A stretch of DNA of 64,000 nucleotides from Dasypus novemcinctus (Eukaryota; Chordata; Mammalia; Cingulata; Dasypodidae). The stretch is taken from positions 20,428,798-20,492,797 of the forward strand of contig NC_080701.1 of NCBI RefSeq assembly GCF_030445035.2. The letters run 5' to 3'. The notes under the pieces are model-generated. The model worked only from the letters and a program-made list of their open reading frames with translations. It made no database searches and had not been told where the DNA came from. Made by a program: the position numbers and the translations under genes. Positions 45,466-57,793 of the stretch are shown one piece after another. The number at the start of each line of letters is the position of its first letter. Position 1 is the stretch's first letter.

Positions 45466-47893
45466 CTGAAACAACCGAAATGAGGGCCCAGTTTCAGTGA
45501 CTAGTAAGTACTCAAGCTTCAAATCCTAGGTCATTGGACACCAATAGGGTTTGTGTTCTAATATATTTGTTGCGGAAAAGAACAGAGCTTACTCGGGCAA
45601 AAAAAAAAAAAGATTAGCTTCTAACCCCAGCTCTGCCATTTACGAATTCCTTTTCAGTTCCACTCACAGATGATCCTGCTGAGGAAGGGCTAATACATAC
45701 AGGCACTCAGGCCACACCCGGCACAGTTCTAAGAACCACCACTCACAAAGAGTACAACATGAGCGGTGTGCACCTTGGCAGCTCCCTGCTATGATTAACA
45801 CCTACTTTCCCTACACCATTAGCTGCTCTGAGGGAAGAAGGATTCTAGAAATGTAAAATGGGAGTATTGTTATTAGAGCCAGGCAGAGGAGAAGGAGAAG
45901 AGATTTTTCTCCTACATCCGTTTAAATGGGCTTTGGTCAAAAAGAGAAAGTCAAAGTTAAAAGATTCAGATCTTAGAACAGGCACTCATCCCATCCTGAT
46001 GTCTCCCACTAGGCAGGTACCTGCTACAGTAGGTCTTCACCAGATCTGCCAAGCTCAGAGATGGCACATCCAGCCCCAGGAGCTTCACTATCTGCATGTA
46101 GGTGCCAGAAAACACATCCAAGTTTGCATACAACAGGGTGCAGATGGTTCCCATAGTTAGGGGCCAGTTATGCTGCCGGCAGGTGATTAAGACACAACAC
46201 CCAACCAACACCTCCTTCTTTTGCAGCCTGGCAGCACGGATGCCAGGGTGCTGGTATGCCTGTTGGTAGTAGGCAACTGCTGTGTCCTCAAATGTTTGTG
46301 GTAACTGCAGAACTCTACAGAGGTCTCTCACTCGCCGAAGCCCTACGAAAACCCATAGCAAGAGTTAGAGGGGGTAGAAGGAGCTACTATGCAGCTCCTA
46401 GCAAATGGAGCTTTCTACATTTGGCACTTGGTGTGTTATTCTAAAGTCACAAAGATACTTGTGGTAAGAAGTCACATTTCAGCCCACCATTTTTGGAGGC
46501 TGATTTGATTCAGGGCCAGACCAAAGTTTTATCCAAGATCCTTGAGGCCACATCAAACAGACCCCTAAGCATACCCCAAACCATATACTGAATTCCACGT
46601 CTGTCAGAACCACCCCCACCCTGATTTCTAATCACCACTCTTAAAGAGGCGAAGCAAGCAGATGAGCTGGGTCATACAGAAAATATTCTTTGACTACCAC
46701 GGGTCAAAAAGGGTTGATTCTCACCTCGTTGCTGGCTGCGACTAACTTGTTCATTTTCCCCTGTGCTTCGGGAATAAGTTACTTCTGTAAAATAATGAAC
46801 AACAAGTAGCTTGTTTAGCTTTTGTTCACCATATTCCTGCACTCCCACCACACAAGGCCAGGGAACAGAATTCAAATCATTGAGCATCAGCTCCAGGACT
46901 CAAAGGAGATGCCCATCTATGCATACTATGCCCATGAGGTTTTCTATGTCCACAAGCAGTATCAAATACTGAGACCAGAGAGCCATAGGGCTACACTTAA
47001 AAGTGGTGCAAGCATTCCAAATACTCAGCGATCGCTCCTGTACATCCAATTCAGGCAATTTCCCTGGCTGCAGATGTTGAGAACTGCACTAGTCAGGAAC
47101 TTGGAAACAAAGGGGAAAGGGGAGGTTTTTGGTTTTGTTTTGTTGGGTTTTTGGTTTGTTTTTGCCAATTAGTGCTAAAAGCTTCTTCGGGGTAACAACA
47201 TGTGCTATATTTCCAAAGAATTGACCCATAATCCTTCTGCCATGACCACCTGTCAAGTTGAGTGGAACTCTAATTCATTCAACATCTACTCTATCTGCTA
47301 GATACTGTAGTAGATGCTGGTAAAACCCTGACAAATAGCAGTTTCCAATCTACTGCAGCTCACCCTTTTCACACTAAGCCGTTTTCTGCCCTTTTTTAAA
47401 AGACGTTGCCGGGGACTGAATCCGGGACCTCATATATTGGAAGCAGACGCTCAAACCACTGAGCTACACCCGATTCCCCATTTTTTGAGAGAGTACTACC
47501 GGGTAGGCAGTGGGCTGTTTGTGTGTTTTTGTTTTTTTAGGTACAAGGGATTGAACCCGGGATTTTGTACGTGCAAAGCAGGCACTCAACCACTGAGCTA
47601 CACCCGCTCCGCATTCCTCTTCTGCCATTTTTAAGTGTGCGTGTGACAGGGATCAGGAGAGAAATCAGAAGAGTCTGCTGTCAATCCCTCCACCATCCCA
47701 AGACTGTCCCCAGCGCCCAGCGCAGGCGGGATCACGTACCTCGTAGGTTTCCCTCGTCCGCGAAGGTAGTGGTAAGGACGCCCTCGGTGACTACACAGCC
47801 GCAGTGGGAGCACACCAGCTGGCTCTGCGAATAGTGCGAGTCCTCCACGAGCTCTGTGGAGCCGCAGTCGGGGCAGCAGCCTCCGCCCGGCAT
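44760..47893 (-). CDS. BRF2: BRF2 (TFIIIB50), RNA polymerase III initiation factor subunit
   Basis: BRF2 is the TFIIB-related subunit of the TFIIIB variant that, with TBP and BDP1, recruits RNA polymerase III to gene-external (type 3) promoters such as U6, 7SK and RNase P RNA in the nucleus. Coding exons (- strand order): 47893-47740, 46784-46725, 46342-46021, 45465-44760; all introns GT-AG; 1242 nt, 413 residues (human 419). The N-terminal zinc ribbon has Cys7, Cys10, Cys28 and Cys31. Two cyclin folds follow at about 72-275. The C-terminal TBP/DNA-anchoring region contains [19 protein letters not shown]. Cys360 (PPCMLK) equals the human redox-sensor Cys361. The extreme C-terminus ends QAARQAECS rather than the longer human tail. 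The gene is convergent with ADGRA2, as in human. Confidence 0.96.
46021..46342 (-). CDS. BRF2: BRF2 exon 3: first cyclin fold
   Basis: 322 nt starting [15 protein letters not shown]. It covers the first TFIIB-type cyclin repeat ([20 protein letters not shown], then the [10 protein letters not shown] helix) and the start of the second, ending VKTYCS. Confidence 0.95.
46725..46784 (-). CDS. BRF2: BRF2 exon 2: B-reader/linker region
   Basis: A 60-nt exon encoding [20 protein letters not shown]. The acceptor is TTTTACAG and the donor GTGAGA. Confidence 0.95.
47392..47480 (-). mobile_element. Head-only tRNA-Ala-like SINE in BRF2 intron 1
   Basis: - strand: GGGTGTAGCTCAGTGGTTTG (A box), then a B box GATTCAGTCC with one change. 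About 80 bp with an A-rich end. Confidence 0.75.
47526..47614 (-). mobile_element. Head-only SINE with near-intact tRNA-Ala fold, BRF2 intron 1
   Basis: - strand: GCGGGTGTAGCTCAGTGG with a perfect A box (47600-47590), an anticodon-loop-like CTTTGCACG with TGC (Ala), and a perfect B box GGTTCAATCC (47557-47548), followed by A residues. The acceptor-stem ends do not pair cleanly, so it is a SINE rather than a tRNA gene. Confidence 0.75.
47740..47893 (-). CDS. BRF2: BRF2 exon 1: zinc ribbon
   Basis: Residues 1-51 and one base of codon 52, starting [15 protein letters not shown]. Both CxxC pairs (CPDC, CSHC) are present. The donor is CGAG|GTACGT. Confidence 0.95.
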
Positions 47894-48150
47894 TTCACAG
47901 CCGGCCCAGCGCCAACCGGGAGCTTCACCGCCCCCTCCGAGAACGTTTTAGATAACTACCACAGCAACAATCTCGCGGCAGCAGGAAGAGGGCACGGACC
48001 CTCCTAAGAGATGCACCTTCCGCTTCCGGCTAGCGCCGCGGCGGGATAAATGATTCCCCGCGCCTTCGCGGCTGCGCCCCGCTTCCGGTTGGTTGTTCTG
48101 AGGCCGGGTGGAAACGTGAGCGGGGAGAAGAGGTTCCTCGTCCGGACTGG
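47894..48150 (-). promoter_or_regulatory. BRF2: BRF2 promoter and 5' leader
   Basis: A GC-rich CpG region with ETS-type CCGGAAG elements on the - strand: CCGGAAGCGGAAGG at 48029-48016 and ACCGGAAG at about 48089-48082. No convincing TATA box. This fits a housekeeping promoter. The start site is not determined. Confidence 0.6.
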
Positions 48151-48560
48151 GTCTCCGGGTTTTCCGCTCACTGTCGTAAGTTTTAGATGGGACTAGAATC
48201 CGGTTGAATTTAAGTGAACTTTTCTACGCGGACACGTGAACAGACAAGAAATTGTTGCCATCCCCGAACAACCCGCCTTTCTAAATCGCAGATTCTCCAT
48301 TTCTCTTTAGCAGTAAATGATGATGTTGGCCCATGTAGAAAGTATGTCTCGGAGAGGCGTAGTAGTGTAGTGACAGAGTAGGACACTGTGTTCTGCTTCC
48401 GGGGCTGCTTCTCCAGAAAAGGTGCTTCCTGTCTTTGGCGTCTGTTTCTGTCAACTGTGCGATGAGGGAGCTGAATTAAAATCCAGGGTGCCAAACTCAA
48501 ATGCTACAGAGGCTGGGGGAAAAATGTCTAAGGGAGTTTGGCGTGAAAGTACATAAGGCG
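48151..48560. other. Unique sequence upstream of BRF2
   Basis: No repeat, RNA or coding signal recognised. Confidence 0.4.
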
Positions 48561-48561
48561 G

Positions 48562-48946
48562 TGGTTTCGTTTCCTAGCCGCTAAAACAAATACTTTACAA
48601 TGGGTTTCCTTAAACAAAGGGAGTTTTTTGGCTCACAGAGAGTCCACAGCAAGGCAGTGCTCTTTTTCCATTCTGGGACTACCTGCTGGTGATCCTCGGG
48701 CCTTGGCTTTTGTGTCACATGGGGATGCACATGGCGGCTTCTCCTTTTTTCTTCTGCATCTGGCTTTTACTATCCCTATAAAGGACTCCAGTGATCCAGG
48801 TTAAAGCCCAACCTGACTCAGTGAGGCCACACCTTAACTGAAGTAACATCTTGAAGAAATCTTATTTACAAAGGGTCCACACCCACCAGAACATGGACCA
48901 AAGCCAAGAGCATGTCAAAACTGGGTACACAATTCAACTCACCACA
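48562..48946 (-). mobile_element. Probable MaLR/ERVL-type LTR fragment
   Basis: Contains TTTCCTAGCCGCTAAAACAA, GCACATGGCGGCTTCTCC, ATAAAGGACTCCAGT and the end TTCAACTCACCACA, in the order of a common old placental LTR-type repeat. It is a fossil with no coding content. The class is from memory. Confidence 0.5.
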
Positions 48947-49498
48947 GTGTGGCGAGGCCTTTGGAAAACTGGAGTGCAAAGCAAATTCAGATGTTTTTTA
49001 AAACTTAAGCTTTGAGATGCCTTAAGGATGATTCTGGTCCCCATGTTCCTGGCTTGGTATAGCATAGGTTGAAGGATCTTGAGCAAAATTGTGTTTCTTT
49101 TAAATAGTTATGCTGTTGCAGAAATGCCTAGAAGAAGATGAAACACAAAACCAAACTTGCAAATTAGAAATGTTTGAACATAAATTAAAAGTCACCGAAA
49201 AGTTTATTTTCTTATAAGTAAATCTTGATTTTGCTCATTTAAAATAAGGATTTTAAAGCTTGAAAGCTTTAGGATCAGTTGTATCTGAAAAGTAAGAAGG
49301 CTGAGTTAAATGAAAAGGACAATCAGAACCTGCCCCATATGAGACAAGCAAGCAGATGGGTGGGTGGGTGTGTGAAGGAATGGCAGTCATTGTAGTATGT
49401 GCTGAAACTGGACATGGATAATTTCTGGTTTTCAGGATGACAATGGACATTTTTTCAGGCAGGCCCCTGGCATTAGCAGCTGTTAGAAGATGTTGTGA
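48947..49498. other. Intergenic sequence, nothing recognised
   Basis: AT-rich and without a recognised gene, RNA or repeat. Confidence 0.4.
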
Positions 49499-49888
49499 GG
49501 GAAGCAGACTTGGCCCAATGGATAGAGCGTCCACCTACCACATGGAAGGTCCGCGGTTCAAACCCCAGGCCTACTTGACCCGTGTGGAGCTGGCCCATGC
49601 GCAATGCTGATGCATGCAGGGAGTGCCCTGTCCCCTGCATAGGGGAGCCCCACATGCAAGGAGTGTGCCCCGTAAGGAGAGCCACCCAGCGCAAAACAAA
49701 GTGCAGCCTGCCCAAGGATGGCATGCACACACGGAGAGCTGACACAACAAGATGATGCAACAAGGAGAGACACAGATTCCCTGTGCTGCTGATAAGGATG
49801 GGGACGGTCACAGAAGAACACACAGTGAATGGACACAGGGAGCAGACAACTGGGGAGATGAAGGGGAGAGAAATTTTAAAAAAAGATG
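49499..49888 (+). mobile_element. DAS SINE, long form
   Basis: Sense and full-length: GGAAGCAGACTTGGCCCAAT head, GCGGTTCAAACCC B box, standard body, and tail AAATTTTAAAAAAAG. Confidence 0.9.
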
Positions 49889-50499
49889 CTAAATGATTGG
49901 ACAAGCTTCTGCACAGAATGAATTTAGGCATAATAAGGGTTTCATCTCAGTCCTTTAACAAACAGGAATACTCCCTTGAAGAATAAGACAGGTTGTAGCT
50001 GCCTTCTTCCGAAGATCAGCAAATTAGCATACAACCTAGGACTGAAAAAACTCAAAGGAAAAATGATGCTTACCAGTCTGAAGAGAAGAGGAGTCACAGT
50101 GACCCTTCCATGTGTCCTCAAACAGAGAATTTAAGCCTCAAAAAGAAAGGAATCTGAAAAGAAAGGGTTATAGTCTATTTTAAAAGAGCTATAATCAGCA
50201 ATCAGATACAGAGGGCTCTCTTTATGCCCAATGAGACTGTGCATTCCCTGGGCCAACAAAAAGACTGCATTTGGTCCAAAATCCAAGCATCACTCTCCTC
50301 TGCTTTAAATGTTACTCTTTCACTAATATAAACTGGAAATGAGGTGATGTGTCTTAAGAGAATTGTCCACTCAACAGAAGCCCCTCCAGTAAAGATGTCC
50401 CACCCCTTGGCTCACAGCTACTCCATCAGCCACCCCTCCTGTACTACCAGACAGTAGAAATTCCTGCACCAAAATCACAAAGATATATGTGAAAAGAAA
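49889..50499. other. Unassigned sequence left of the L1
   Basis: No gene or named repeat recognised. It abuts the L1 where ORF2 homology stops without a 3' UTR or poly(A) tail. Confidence 0.4.
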
Positions 50500-51795
50500 G
50501 CATACTTCAAACATCAGTAGACTGGCAGGGTGTTGCCTGGGTTGTTTCCAACTTTTGGCAATCATGAATAACACCTCTGTGAACCTAGGTGTGCAGAAGT
50601 CTATTTGTGCCTCTGCTTTCAGATCTTCTGGGCATATACCCAATAAGGGTATTGCAGGGTTATGTGGAAAATGTATATTCAACTTCTTTAGGAACTGCCA
50701 AACAGTCTTCCACAGCAGCCGTACCATTTTGCCTTCCCACAAACTGTGAATAAGTGTTTCTATCTCTCCACATCCTCTCCAACACTTGTAGATCTCTGTC
50801 TTTTAAATAGTGGTCATTCTGATAGATGTGAAATTATATCTCATTGTACCTTTGATTTGCATTTCCCTAATCATTAGTGATGTTGAACCCGTTTTCATGT
50901 GGTGTTTTCGTTTTTTGTGTGTGCCATTTGTATTTCTTCTTTGGACAAATGTTTGTTCAAGTCTTTTGCCCATTTTTTAATGGAGTCATTTGTCTTTTTA
51001 TTGTCGAGATGTAGAATCTCTTTATATATCATGGATATTAAACCTTTATCAGACATATGATTCCCAAATATATTCTCCCATTGAGTCAGCTGCCTTTTCA
51101 CCCTTTTGACAAAAGTGTTTAATTTTGAGGAGGTCCCATTTACTATTTTTTCTTTTGTTCCTCCTGCTTTGAGTGTAAGGTCCAAGAAACCATCATCTAC
51201 CATAAGGTCTTTAAGATATTTCCCTACATTTTCTTCTGGTAGTTTTATGGTGCTGGCTTTTACATTTAGATCTTTGATCCATATTGAATTGATACTTGCA
51301 TAGGGAGTGAGACAGGGGCTCTCTTTCTTTCTTTTGGTTATGGATATCTGGTTCTCCCAGCACCATTTGTAGAAGAAACTGTTTTGTCCTGTTAACATGG
51401 ATTTAGTAGGTTTGTCAAAAACCAGTTGACCAAGGTGGAGGTTTATTTCTGGACTCTCAATTCTATTCCACTGATCAATGTGTCTATCTTTATGCCAGTA
51501 CCATTTTGTTTTGACCACTGTAGCTTTGTAATATGTTTCAAGCTCAGGCAGTGAAATTCCTCTCATGTCACTCCTCATTTTTAGAATGCTTTTGGCTATT
51601 CAGGTCCATTTTCCCTTCCAAATGAATTTGGTAATTTGCCTTTTCTATTTCTGTAAATTAGGCTGTTGGAATTTTGATTGGTATTGCATTGAATCTATAA
51701 ATCAGTTTGGGTAGGATTGACATCTTCACGATATTTAGTCTTCCTAACCACGAACAAGGAATGTCTTTCCATTTGTTTAGGTCTTCTTCGATATC

Positions 51796-52203
51796 TTTTT
51801 TTTTTAAGATTTATTTTTTTAATTTATTTCTCTCCCCTCCCCACCTGTTATCTGCTCTCTTGTGTCCATTTGCTGTGTGTTCTGTGTCCGCTTGCATTCT
51901 CAGTAGCACCAGGAATCTATGTCTCTTTTTGTAGCATCATCTTGCTGCGTCAGCTCTCTGTGTGTGCAGCGCCACTCCTGGGCAGGCTGCGCTTTTTTTG
52001 GTGCAGGGCGGCTCCTTACGGGTGCACTCCTTGTGCATGGGGCTCACCTACACAGGGGACACCCCTGCGTGGCAGGGCACTCCTTGCGCATCAGCACTGC
52101 ACGTGGGCCAGCTCACCACATGGGCCAGGAGGCCCTGGGTTCAAACCCTGGACCTCCTATATAGTAGGCAGATGCTCTATCAGTTGAGCCACATCCACTT
52201 CCC
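51796..52203 (-). mobile_element. DAS SINE, long form, in L1
   Basis: Antisense, from T-run/AAGATTTATTTTTTT to the head GTTGAGCCACATCCACTTCC, interrupting L1 ORF2. Confidence 0.88.
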
Positions 52204-52326
52204 ATCATTGATAACTGTTAGCATTGTTTTGTAGTTTTCTACATATAGGTCCTGTACTTCTTTGATTAAGTTGATTCCTAGGTATTTGAATCTTTTTGTT
52301 GCTATTGTAAATGGAATTTTCCTCTT

Positions 52327-52683
52327 TTTTTTTTTTTTTAAAGATTTATTTATTTATTTAATTCACCCCCCCTCCCCTGGTTGTCTGTTCTTGGTGTCTA
52401 TTTGCTGCGTCTTGTTTCTTTGTCCGCTTCTGTTCTCGTCAGCGGCACGGGAAGTGTGGGCGGCGCCATTCCTGGGCAGGCTGCTCTTTCTTTTCACGCT
52501 GGGCGGCTTTCCTCACGGGCGCACTCCCACGCGTGGGACACCCTTGCGTGGCACGGCACTCCTTGCGCGCATCAGCACTGCGCATGGCCAGCTCCACACG
52601 GGTCAAGGAGGCCCGGGGTTTGAACCGCGAACCTCCCATATGGTAGACGGACGCCCTAACCACTGGGCCAAAGTCTGTTTCCC
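52327..52683 (-). mobile_element. DAS SINE with perfect 17-bp target duplication, in L1
   Basis: An antisense copy flanked by identical AATGGAATTTTCCTCTT at 52310-52326 and 52684-52700. It interrupts L1 ORF2 and is therefore younger than the L1. Confidence 0.93.
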
Positions 52684-54847
52684 AATGGAATTTTCCTCTT
52701 GATTTCCTCCTCAGATTGTTCAGTACTAGTGTACAAAAACATAACTGATTTTTGCATGTTGACTTTGTTTCTTGCCACTTTGCTCAACTCATTTATTAGC
52801 TCAAGTAGCTTTATGGTAGACATTTCAGAATTTTCTAAATATAGGATCATGTCATCTGAAAATAGAGTTTTACTTCCTCTTTTCCTATTTGGATGCCTTT
52901 ATTTATTTATTTTTCTTGTCTAATTGCTCTAGTACAATGTTGAATAATAATGGTGACAATGGGAATCCTTCTCTTGTTCCCAATTTTAGAGGGAAAGTTT
53001 TCAACCTTTCCACATTGAGTGCAATGTTGGCTGTGGGTTTTTCATACATGCCTTTTATTATATATTAAGGAATTTTCCTTCTGTTTCTATCTTTTGAAAT
53101 GTTTTTATCAAGAAAGGATGCTGGACTTGTCAAATGCTTTTTCTGCATCTATCGAGATAATCATGTGTGTTTTTTTCTCTTCAATTTGTTAATGTGGTAT
53201 ATTAATTAGATTTATTTTCTTATGTTAAACCAGCCTTCATACCAGGAATAAATCTCACTTGTGCCTGGTGTGTAAGTCTTTTGATAGGCTGTTGAATTCT
53301 ATTTGCAAGCATTTTCTTGAGAATTTTTTCATTTCAGAGATTGGTCTGTAATTTCCTTTTCTTGTAGTGTCTTTATCTGGCTTTGGTATTACGGTGATGC
53401 TGGCTTCATAAAATGTGTTGGGTATTTTCCCTCCTCAATTTTTTGGGAAGAGTTTAAACAGGATTGGTGTTAATTGTTTTTGAAATGCCTGGTGGAATTC
53501 ACCTGTGAATCCATCTATCTGGTCCTGGACTTTTCTTTGCTGGGAGATTTTTGATGATGGATTCAATCTCCTTGGATGTGACTAGTTTGTTAGGTTCTTG
53601 TATTTCTTGTAGTGTCAGTGTAAGCTGTTTGTCCATTTCTAGGAATTTGTCCATTTCATCTAGATCGTCTAGTTTGTTGACATACAGTTTCTCATAATAT
53701 CCTTTTATGACCCTTTTTATATCTAAGGGGTCAGTGGTAACTTCCCCTGTTTCATTTCTGATTGTATTTATTTGCATCTTCTCTCTTTTACTCTTTGTTA
53801 GTCTAGCTAGGGGTTTGTCAATTTTATTGATCTCAAAGAACCAGCTTTTGGTTTTGTTGATTTTCTCTACTTTTTTGTTTTCAGTTTCATTGATTTCTGC
53901 TCTAATTTTTATTATTTTCTTCTGCTTGCTTTAGGAATGTTTGCTGTTCTTTTTCTAGTTTCTCCAGTTCAGTTAGATTGTTGAATTTAACTCTTTCTTC
54001 TTTTTTAATATAGGCATTTAAGGCTATAAATTTCCCTTTCAAAACTGTCTTTGCTGTATCCCATAAGTTTTGATAAGTTGTGTGCCCATTTTCATTTGTC
54101 TCAATATATTTACTGATTTAATTTGCAATTTCTTCTTTGACCAACTGAATATTTAGAAGTGTGTTTAGCCTCCACGCATATACACATTTACCTCTTTCCT
54201 GTCTATTATTGATTTCCATTTTCATTCCATTATGATTTGAGAAGGTTCTTTGTATAATTTCAGCCTTCTTATATTTATTGAGAGCTGCCTTGTGACTGAA
54301 CATGTGCTCTATCCAGAAGAAAGATTCATGGACACTTGAAAAGACTGTATAACCCGCTGAGTGTGGATGCAATGTTCCATATATGTCTGTTAGGTGTAAC
54401 TTGTTTATCATCTTGTTCAAGTTCTCTATTTCCCTTATTGATCTTCTGTCTACTTATTCTATCTAATGATGTGAGTGATGTGTTGAAGTCCCTAATGATT
54501 ATTGTAGAGATGTCTATTTCTCCCTTCAGTTTTGCCAGAGTTTGTCTCATGTATTTTGGGGCACCCTAGTTAGGTGCTTAGATATTTATGACTGTTATTT
54601 CTTCCTGGTGGATTGCCCCTTCTGTGACTATATATCAGCCTTCTGTATTGCCTATAACTTCTCTCATTTAAAGTCTGTTTTGTCCAATATTAGTATAGCT
54701 CCCCTGTTCTTTTTTGGTTACTATTTGTGTGGAGTATCTTTTTTCAGCCTTTCTCTTTCTGCTGGTTTGTATCCCTGGGCCTAAGGTGAGTCTCTTGGAA
54801 GCAGCATATGGCAGGCTCATTGTTTTTATCTGTTCTGTCAGCCTTTA

Positions 54848-54931
54848 TCTTTTTTTGAGGTACTGGGAATTGAAACTGGGACCTCGTATGTGGGAAGCTG
54901 GCACGCAACCACTGAGCACATCGGCTTCCCT
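54848..54931 (-). mobile_element. Head-only SINE in L1
   Basis: Antisense: T run, GGGAATTGAAACTGGGACCTC (diverged B box), end GGCTTCCC. Confidence 0.6.
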
Positions 54932-54944
54932 GAGTTAGTATTTT

Positions 54945-55048
54945 CATTTGTTTTGCTTTTTTGTTTTTCCAGGGTGTACCAGGAACCCAACCCAGGACCT
55001 CCCATGTGGGAGAAGACACTCAACCACTTTAGCCATATCTGCTTCCTG
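54945..55048 (-). mobile_element. Head-only SINE in L1
   Basis: Antisense: TTTTTGTTTTTCCAG tail side, GGAACCCAACCCAGGACCTC, end CATATCTGCTTCC. It is adjacent to another head-only copy. Confidence 0.6.
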
Positions 55049-56323
55049 AGCCTATATTTTTTAATCCATTCACATTCAATGACATTACTATAAATGCATT
55101 ATTTACTTTTACCATTTTATTCTTTGGTTTTCATATGCCATATCTTATTTTCATCTGTCCTATTATTCCTTTGATTATTCTTTCTGCTATTCTTTCTTCT
55201 ACACTTCCTCCTGTCTTTTTCTTTCAGGATCTAAGATTTCTTTAATATTTTCCTGCAAAGGTGGATTCTTTTCTCATCAACTCTCTTAGTTTCTGTTTGT
55301 TTGTGAATATTTTATACTCACCTTCACATCTGAAGGACAGTTTTGTTGGATAAAGAATTCTCAGCTGGCAATTTTTCATTTTCAGTATCCTAATTGTATC
55401 ATCCCACTGTCTTCTTGGCCCCATGGTTTCTGATGAAAAATCTGCACTAAGTCTTACTGGGTATCCCTTGTAGGTGATGGTTTGCTTCTCCCTTTCTGCT
55501 CTCAGAATTTTCTCTTTATCTTTGACATTTGACAGTCTGAGTAGTATGCCTAGCGCTATTTGGATTTTCTGATTTGAGTACGGTGTGCTTCTTGGACATA
55601 TAAGGTCAATTCTTTCGTGAGAGTTGGGAAATTTTCAGCCCTTGTTTCCTCATTGTTTTGTGTTATCATTCAACTCCCTGAACTCCAGATCGATTTTTTT
55701 CATTCTTTTCTTATTCAGTTCCTTTCTCTCTTCAATTTCAGCTGTTCTGTCTTGGTATCCCTTATTCTTTCTTCTGTCATTTTGAGCCTGTTGTTGTATG
55801 CCTCTAATGTGTTTCTGATCTCACCTATTGTGCCTTTCATTCCATGAGCTCTGCTACTTTTTTATTAAGGATTTCAAATTCTTCTTTGTGCTCACTCAAT
55901 GTCTTCTTGATGTCATTTATCTCTTTAGCCATATTGTCTTTCAGCTCATTGATTTGATTTTGGAAATTTGTGTGTGTCTTGTTAATTAGTTGTCTCAAAT
56001 CCTGTCTGTCTTCTGGGTCTTTGATATATTCCTTTTCTTGGGCCATGTCTTCCATTTTCTTAGTATGTTTCATAATTTTTTCCTGATGTCTAGGCATATG
56101 ATTAGGATTGTGAGTTTACTCAGGTGCTCAATTTCTCTCTCTTTTGTAGGGATTTAGTGGCAGAATGCTATGTTACTGCTGCTCTTTGATTCTTGGTTCA
56201 ATCTGGGTCTATAGGATTGTTAGTTTCTCAAAACTGCTCTGTGGACCCAGTAATGGGTTGCAGACCCGCTTCCTAGGGCCTGGGGAGGGAGGCTATAAAG
56301 GCCAGCAAAAGCCTCTCATCTAC

Positions 56324-56667
56324 TTTTTTTTTTATCCACCCCCCCCTTGTGGCTTGCTTGCTGTATGCCCTCTATGTCCATTTCCTGTGCATTCTTCCGT
56401 GTGTATTTATTTTTATTTATCCCCCCCCCCCACGGCTTGCTTGTTGTTTGCTCTCTCTGTCCGTTTGCTGCACGCTCTTCTGTGTTTTCACTTGTCTCCC
56501 TTTTTGTCGTGTCACCTTGCTGAGTTGGCTTTCTGCAGCGCTTGCAGGCTGGCAGCACTCCATGGTGTGCGGGCGAGCCTGCCTTCACAAGAAGGCCCCA
56601 GGATGCAAACCCAGGGCCTCCCATATGGTAGACAGGAGCCCAGCTGATTGAGCCATGGCCTTTTTCC
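56324..56667 (-). mobile_element. DAS-related SINE variant in L1 5' UTR
   Basis: Antisense. The T-rich tail side has a duplicated GGCTTGCTTG / CTCT(C/A)TGTCC module (56350 and 56432), and the head is TGATTGAGCCATGGCCTTTT. The body differs from the common long form. Confidence 0.65.
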
Positions 56668-57793
56668 TCTCTCAATTACTTTTAATTCCCTCTCATGTAC
56701 TTCCTTGATCTGCCAGCAAATGGCACTCTTTGGTAGCCCTCTCAGTTCAGTGCCTGGTTGGAGTGGGTTTGCTATAACAGACTGGATCGATGTGATATAG
56801 ATTTCTGCCTGGAGGCTAAGAGCCTTGTAATTCAAACTTTCTCAGAGACAGTTCTTTAACCTTTGCTGGCAGCCCTTTCCCTTTTCCCAGGTAGGAAATA
56901 ACTCCACTCCCCTCTGCACCCTTAACCATCAGTCCTGGTTAGTACAAAGGGGGATCAGAAGGGCTGGATTTCTTTAGTCCTGGATCTCTTTAGTCCCAAG
57001 CTGGCTCCCAAGGCAAACAATGGTGTGGTCCTACCTGGCCCGAAAGGGCTTGTGGGACACAGGAGACCAAATCTGTGGGTCAAAAGCTGAGTTGGCCTTA
57101 GGCTGTTTCCCTTTCTCTCCCCTTTCCTGGGTAGATGGATCCCTGGGACCCCCTTCATCTGTAGACACTGGCCCAGAGGCCTGATAATTCAAAAGTGTCT
57201 TTAATGTAGGGGAGAGTGCCAGCAGTAGCAGCCACTGCTTTAACTTATAGTTTTGCCATTGCAATTCTTTTTCTTTGTACCCCTCTCTCCTGGCAGGTGT
57301 CCAGCCTTCCCCTGGTGTCCCGAACCCTAGAAATTTTTTTCCGGGCTGTTTCTGCCTGTCCTCTAGGCTATTTTTCTGGTAGAGAAGAGAGACCCATGTC
57401 TTTCTAGTCTACCGTCTTCCCAGAAGTCCAGTTTTTCTCTTTATTTTTGGTGTTTGATCTTCTGAGTGGTTATGTATCTTGGAGTAGATCTGTTTGGATT
57501 TATTCTGATTGAACATGGTGTGCTTTTGGGACAAGTAAATTCATTTCTTTCATGGGAAATCTTCAGCTTTACTTCCTCAACTACTCTTTCTGCCCCTTTT
57601 TCCTTCTCTTCTCCTTCTGGGACTCTCATGATATGTATGTTGTTGCCCTTCAGCTTCCTTAGGCCCTGTTCAATTTTTTCCCTCACTTTTCTCTCTCTCT
57701 TCTTCCGCTTCAATTTCAATCGTTCTGTCTTTTGCATCACTTACTCTTTCTTCTATCATTTCGCGTCTGCTGTTGTATGCCTCTAATATGTTA

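Larger units (their letters stand above)
50500..57432 (-). mobile_element. L1 retrotransposon, nearly complete body, decayed
   Basis: Reading on the - strand from 57432: a 5' UTR, an ORF1 coiled-coil segment (55837-56097, DIKKTLSEHKEEFEILNKK), then ORF2. ORF2 parts seen are endonuclease (54118-54550, RDFNTSLTSLDRISRQKINK), RT N-terminus (53499-53777, LPAKKSPGPDRW), RT catalytic area (52656-52850, [10 protein letters not shown] region) and C-terminus (50895-51578 and 50500-50742, [12 protein letters not shown]). Frames are broken many times. It lacks a 3' UTR and poly(A) tail. Five SINE insertions lie within it. Confidence 0.85.

Noticed and set aside
47526-47614. Genuine tRNA-Ala gene
   Set aside because: A and B boxes are perfect, but the acceptor-stem ends do not pair well, an A-rich tail follows, and many related SINE heads exist nearby.
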